Source: Fibrobacteraceae bacterium
GTDB taxonomy: Bacteria; Fibrobacterota; Fibrobacteria; Fibrobacterales; Fibrobacteraceae
Direction: 5' to 3'
NCBI GenBank assembly: GCA_023231365.1
Contig: JALNVO010000127.1
Coordinates: forward strand, 1 to 8,080
DNA length: 8,080 nt
A program made the position numbers and the translations under genes. Under the pieces are notes generated by a model. That model did no database searches. It had not been told where the DNA came from and saw only the letters and a list, made by a program, of their open reading frames with translations. This document shows positions 5,958-8,080 of this stretch, in pieces. The first letter of the stretch is position 1. The number at the start of each line of letters is the position of its first letter.

Positions 5958-7453
5958 AAAAAATCATGCGTCTTTCAATAATGGCGCTTCTCGCGCTGTG
6001 CTTGACTTCGGCTTTTGCACAAAATGCCGCTCCGAACAATAAGTTGTATGATTTCAAGTTTGTCGATATGACTTATGCGGCTGCGTTTCATTCTATTTCC
6101 GCAACTGCAGGTGTTGACATTATCCTTGCTCCGGATGTTTCGGGGAAAATTGACAATTTGCAAGTAACGAAGAAAAATTGGCAGGACGTACTTAAACTCA
6201 TCTGCGATACTTACGATTTGACTTGGACGATTCAGGACAAATATATTTATGTCCAGCGTTCTGCTTCTTATCAGGAGAAACAGAAAAAAATCGCGGAACA
6301 GATTGCGACCGAAGAACTGAGTTCTCCTCTAGTCCGCAAAAATTTCCAGGTGCAGCATGCCAAGGCTAGCGAACTTGTGACTGTCCTAGAGTCAATGAAA
6401 TCGACTCGCGGAAAAATTACGACTGTGGATCGGAGCAATTCCATCATTGTCTATGATACCCAGAAGAGCATTGACCAGATGGCAAATGCACTTGAGGAGT
6501 TGGATGTCGAAACGCTCCAGATTATGATTACCGCCAAGCTTGTTGTCGTGAGCAGCAGTCTCGCTCGTCAGCTCGGCGTGGATTGGACTGCAAAAATGGG
6601 AACACAGACTCTTACTCCGGGTACGGTCACTACTCCTACGGGTGGTGGTACGGGATCTCGTACGAGTGCGGCTATCAGCGCTTTAGGTTCGGGCTCTTCT
6701 CCTTCCGTATCGGGTGCGACAACGGCGATTACTGCTAGTGTATTGGATAACAATGTCCAAGTGGCTGTGGCGAACCTTTTGAGCGATGCTTCTACGGAAG
6801 TGCTCGCAACCCCTCAGATTTCTACGATGGATAATGTGGAAGCGAAAATTTTTATGGGCGACCAGATTTCTATCCGCGTGATTGATGATGATGGCGAATC
6901 TTCTACGAAATTGGTGGAAACGGGAATTAAGCTTACTGTGACTCCGCATGTCTCTGGTGACAATCGCATTATGCTAGACCTCCATCCAGAAAATAATTCC
7001 TATGGTTATGATAATATGGGTGAAGTTGTCATCAGCACGCAGGATGCCGACACGAAAGTTGTCGTCGGTGATGGTGAAACTGTCGTTATCGGCGGTCTCA
7101 CCAAGAATGAAAATACGGAAACAGAATCGGGTATTCCTTTCTTGATGGATATTCCGGTGCTCGGCAACCTTTTCAAATATTCGTCCAAGTCCGTGAAAAA
7201 GAAAGATCTTGTCATTTTCGTAACGCCGAGAATCATCCACAACTATATCGGTAATGTACCGAATTCTGAACCGCCTAGGACGAAGTTCATTTCGGGTGTA
7301 GTGGATACGTCGAAGGTTCAGCGAGCTCCAGCAAGCAAGGCTGACGCTCCTGCATCTGTAGATCAAGTTCCTATTCAGCAGCCTGCTCCTCCGGCTTCTG
7401 CAGATAGTTCTTCCGGTGAAGAAAATAATGCGGAAGAGGGTTGGGAAGAATAG
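5954..7453 (+). CDS. pilQ: Type IV pilus outer-membrane secretin PilQ (short, without AMIN domains)
   Basis: The product is 499 residues; PilQ proteins with AMIN domains are commonly about 600-900. PilQ forms the multimeric outer-membrane channel through which the pilus passes. Residues 1-22 are a signal peptide ending AFA/QN. Residues about 31-101 are an N0/STN domain (YDFKFVDMTYAAAFHSIS through YIYVQ). Residues about 128-185 are a Secretin_N domain (NFQVQHAKASELVTVLESM, then ITTVDRSNSIIVYD). The secretin domain begins about 187 (LQIMITAKLVVVSSSLARQL). It has a Gly/Ser/Thr-rich variable loop at about 217-257, then VLATPQISTMDN (283-294), the hallmark GIPFLMDIPVLGNLFKYS (393-410) and DLVIFVTPRII (418-428). 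The tail 435-499 is Pro/Ala/Ser-rich then acidic and probably disordered. No AMIN domain precedes N0; AMIN-like domains appear instead in the upstream PilP. It starts in an ATGA overlap, with GGAG 9 bases upstream, and is last in the operon. Confidence 0.96.
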   Translation: MKKIMRLSIMALLALCLTSAFAQNAAPNNKLYDFKFVDMTYAAAFHSISATAGVDIILAPDVSGKIDNLQVTKKNWQDVLKLICDTYDLTWTIQDKYIYVQRSASYQEKQKKIAEQIATEELSSPLVRKNFQVQHAKASELVTVLESMKSTRGKITTVDRSNSIIVYDTQKSIDQMANALEELDVETLQIMITAKLVVVSSSLARQLGVDWTAKMGTQTLTPGTVTTPTGGGTGSRTSAAISALGSGSSPSVSGATTAITASVLDNNVQVAVANLLSDASTEVLATPQISTMDNVEAKIFMGDQISIRVIDDDGESSTKLVETGIKLTVTPHVSGDNRIMLDLHPENNSYGYDNMGEVVISTQDADTKVVVGDGETVVIGGLTKNENTETESGIPFLMDIPVLGNLFKYSSKSVKKKDLVIFVTPRIIHNYIGNVPNSEPPRTKFISGVVDTSKVQRAPASKADAPASVDQVPIQQPAPPASADSSSGEENNAEEGWEE

Positions 7454-7471
7454 TTTTGAATTCGTTAAAAG

Positions 7472-7494
7472 CCTCCGGAAACGGAGGTTTTTTT
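7472..7494 (+). terminator. Intrinsic terminator of the pil operon
   Basis: A perfect 6-bp stem CCTCCG/CGGAGG (7472-7477 and 7482-7487) closed by a GAAA tetraloop is followed by seven T residues (7488-7494). A short A-run upstream (7467-7470) can extend the stem against the T tract. It lies 18 bases after the pilQ stop and separates pilQ from uvrA. Confidence 0.93.
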
Positions 7495-7513
7495 GTAGGG
7501 GGAAAATACCGCC

Positions 7514-7542
7514 TTGAAAGTTGAACATTTGTTCACTATATT
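7514..7542 (+). promoter_or_regulatory. Sigma-70-type promoter of uvrA
   Basis: TTGAAA (7514-7519), a 17-base spacer and TATATT (7537-7542) form a good promoter. The predicted transcription start, 7 bases after the -10 box, is base 7549, the A of the uvrA ATG. The messenger may therefore have no leader. The only Shine-Dalgarno-like bases before the ATG are AGG at 7544-7546, which are too close (2 bases) to work well. Confidence 0.68.
7522..7535. promoter_or_regulatory. LexA/SOS-box-like operator in the uvrA promoter
   Basis: TGAACATTTGTTCA has 6-bp inverted arms around a 2-base centre and contains GAAC-N4-GTTC, the core of the LexA (DinR) box known from Bacillus and Actinobacteria. It sits wholly in the spacer between -35 and -10, where a bound repressor would block RNA polymerase, and it lies directly before uvrA, a classical SOS gene. 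Binding by LexA is inferred; no lexA gene is in the window. Confidence 0.62.
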
Positions 7543-7548
7543 TAGGCT

Positions 7549-8080
7549 ATGACTCGTTCCCTTGTCGTCCGCGATGCCAGCGAACATAATCTCAAGCATA
7601 TAAATGTTACCATACCCCGTGATTCCATTGTTGTCGTGACGGGCGTTTCGGGCTCTGGAAAGTCCAGTTTTGCCTTTGATACCATTTTTGAAGAAGGCCA
7701 GCGCCGCTACGTGGATTCCCTTTCGGCATACGCACGGCAATTCATTGGTACGATGAAGCGCCCGGATGTGGAAAGTGTCCGCGGTATTTCGCCCACGATT
7801 TCCATTGACCAGAAAACAGTGAACAGGAACCCGCGTTCTACGGTGGGAACGACGGTTGAAATCCTTGACTTTTTCCGCCTGCTTTTTGCCCGCTTGGGCG
7901 TACCGCATTGTCCCAAATGCGGAAAGACTATCCGGGCTCAGACTGTGGACCAGATTGTGGATAATTTGTACGCCGATTACCGCGGGCAGGGCTTTTCTAT
8001 TTTGGCACCGATTGTGCAGGAGCGCAAGGGCGAATACCGCAAGGAACTCGCTGATCTTGCGGATAAGGGCTTCGCGAGAG
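7549..8080 (+). CDS. uvrA: Excinuclease ABC subunit A, N-terminal part (3' end outside window)
   Basis: The frame is open from ATG 7549 to the window end, about 177 codons of a protein usually near 940 residues. UvrA is the damage-sensing ATPase of nucleotide excision repair and loads UvrB onto lesions. Visible signatures are the N-terminal NLKHINVTIPRD, Walker A GVSGSGKS (32-39), FDTIFEEGQRRYVDSLSAYA (43-62), the Q-loop region SIDQKT (85-90), NPRSTVGT (94-101) and a zinc-binding-type HCPKCG (120-125). These match UvrA nearly word for word. An in-frame stop TAG at 7543-7545 rules out an upstream start. The gene has its own promoter and SOS-like operator after the pil terminator. Confidence 0.97.
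   Translation, partial: MTRSLVVRDASEHNLKHINVTIPRDSIVVVTGVSGSGKSSFAFDTIFEEGQRRYVDSLSAYARQFIGTMKRPDVESVRGISPTISIDQKTVNRNPRSTVGTTVEILDFFRLLFARLGVPHCPKCGKTIRAQTVDQIVDNLYADYRGQGFSILAPIVQERKGEYRKELADLADKGFAR

Noticed and set aside
6602..6724. Gly/Ser/Thr-rich stretch in PilQ as an inserted element
   Set aside because: Secretins often carry a variable Gly/Ser-rich loop at this place in the secretin domain. There are no flanking repeats or frame disturbance, so it is within normal family variation.
7465..7916. Minus-strand open frames opposite the start of uvrA
   Set aside because: They are shadows of the strongly conserved UvrA frame; one also runs through the pil terminator and the uvrA promoter.

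Overview
The window is a stretch of bacterial chromosome with every recognisable gene on the + strand. The core is a type IV pilus alignment/secretin operon, pilM-pilN-pilO-pilP-pilQ. It is preceded by the 3' part of a dihydroorotase-like gene and a PilZ (c-di-GMP receptor) gene, and followed by the 5' part of uvrA. Moderate GC, a Gram-negative (two-membrane) pilus machine and the protein style recall Fibrobacter or a relative. That placement is an impression from sequence style, not a database result.

Layout. 1-702: C-terminal part of a pyrC-type protein whose metal- and substrate-binding positions are replaced, so probably a non-catalytic pseudo-dihydroorotase (PyrC'). 711-1751: membrane-anchored PilZ-domain protein with intact c-di-GMP motifs, only 8 bases after the pyr gene and so probably in its transcription unit. 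1752-1843: short intergenic region with a near-consensus sigma-70 promoter. 1844-7453: pilMNOPQ, tightly coupled (junctions TAAATG, TAATG, ATGA, ATGA). 7472-7494: intrinsic terminator. 7495-7548: compact uvrA promoter with an SOS/LexA-type palindrome between -35 and -10. 7549 to the end: uvrA, running off the window.

How the genes fit together. PilM (cytoplasmic, actin-like) docks on the N-terminal tail of PilN. PilN and PilO are single-pass inner-membrane proteins that form the periplasmic alignment complex. PilP links that complex to the outer-membrane secretin PilQ. The PilZ protein could bring c-di-GMP control to motility or surface behaviour, but a direct link to the pilus is only inferred from position.

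The most unusual feature is the pilP gene. It encodes a 607-residue composite: signal peptide without a lipobox, AMIN-like domain, a highly charged helix built from four nearly identical 18-residue repeats, a second AMIN-like domain, a bacterial SH3 domain, and only then the PilP domain. The adjacent PilQ is short and lacks the N-terminal AMIN domains usual for PilQ. The cell-wall-binding part of the secretin therefore seems to have been moved onto PilP. The second notable spot is the uvrA promoter, where a TGAACA-TT-TGTTCA palindrome and a probable leaderless start coincide.
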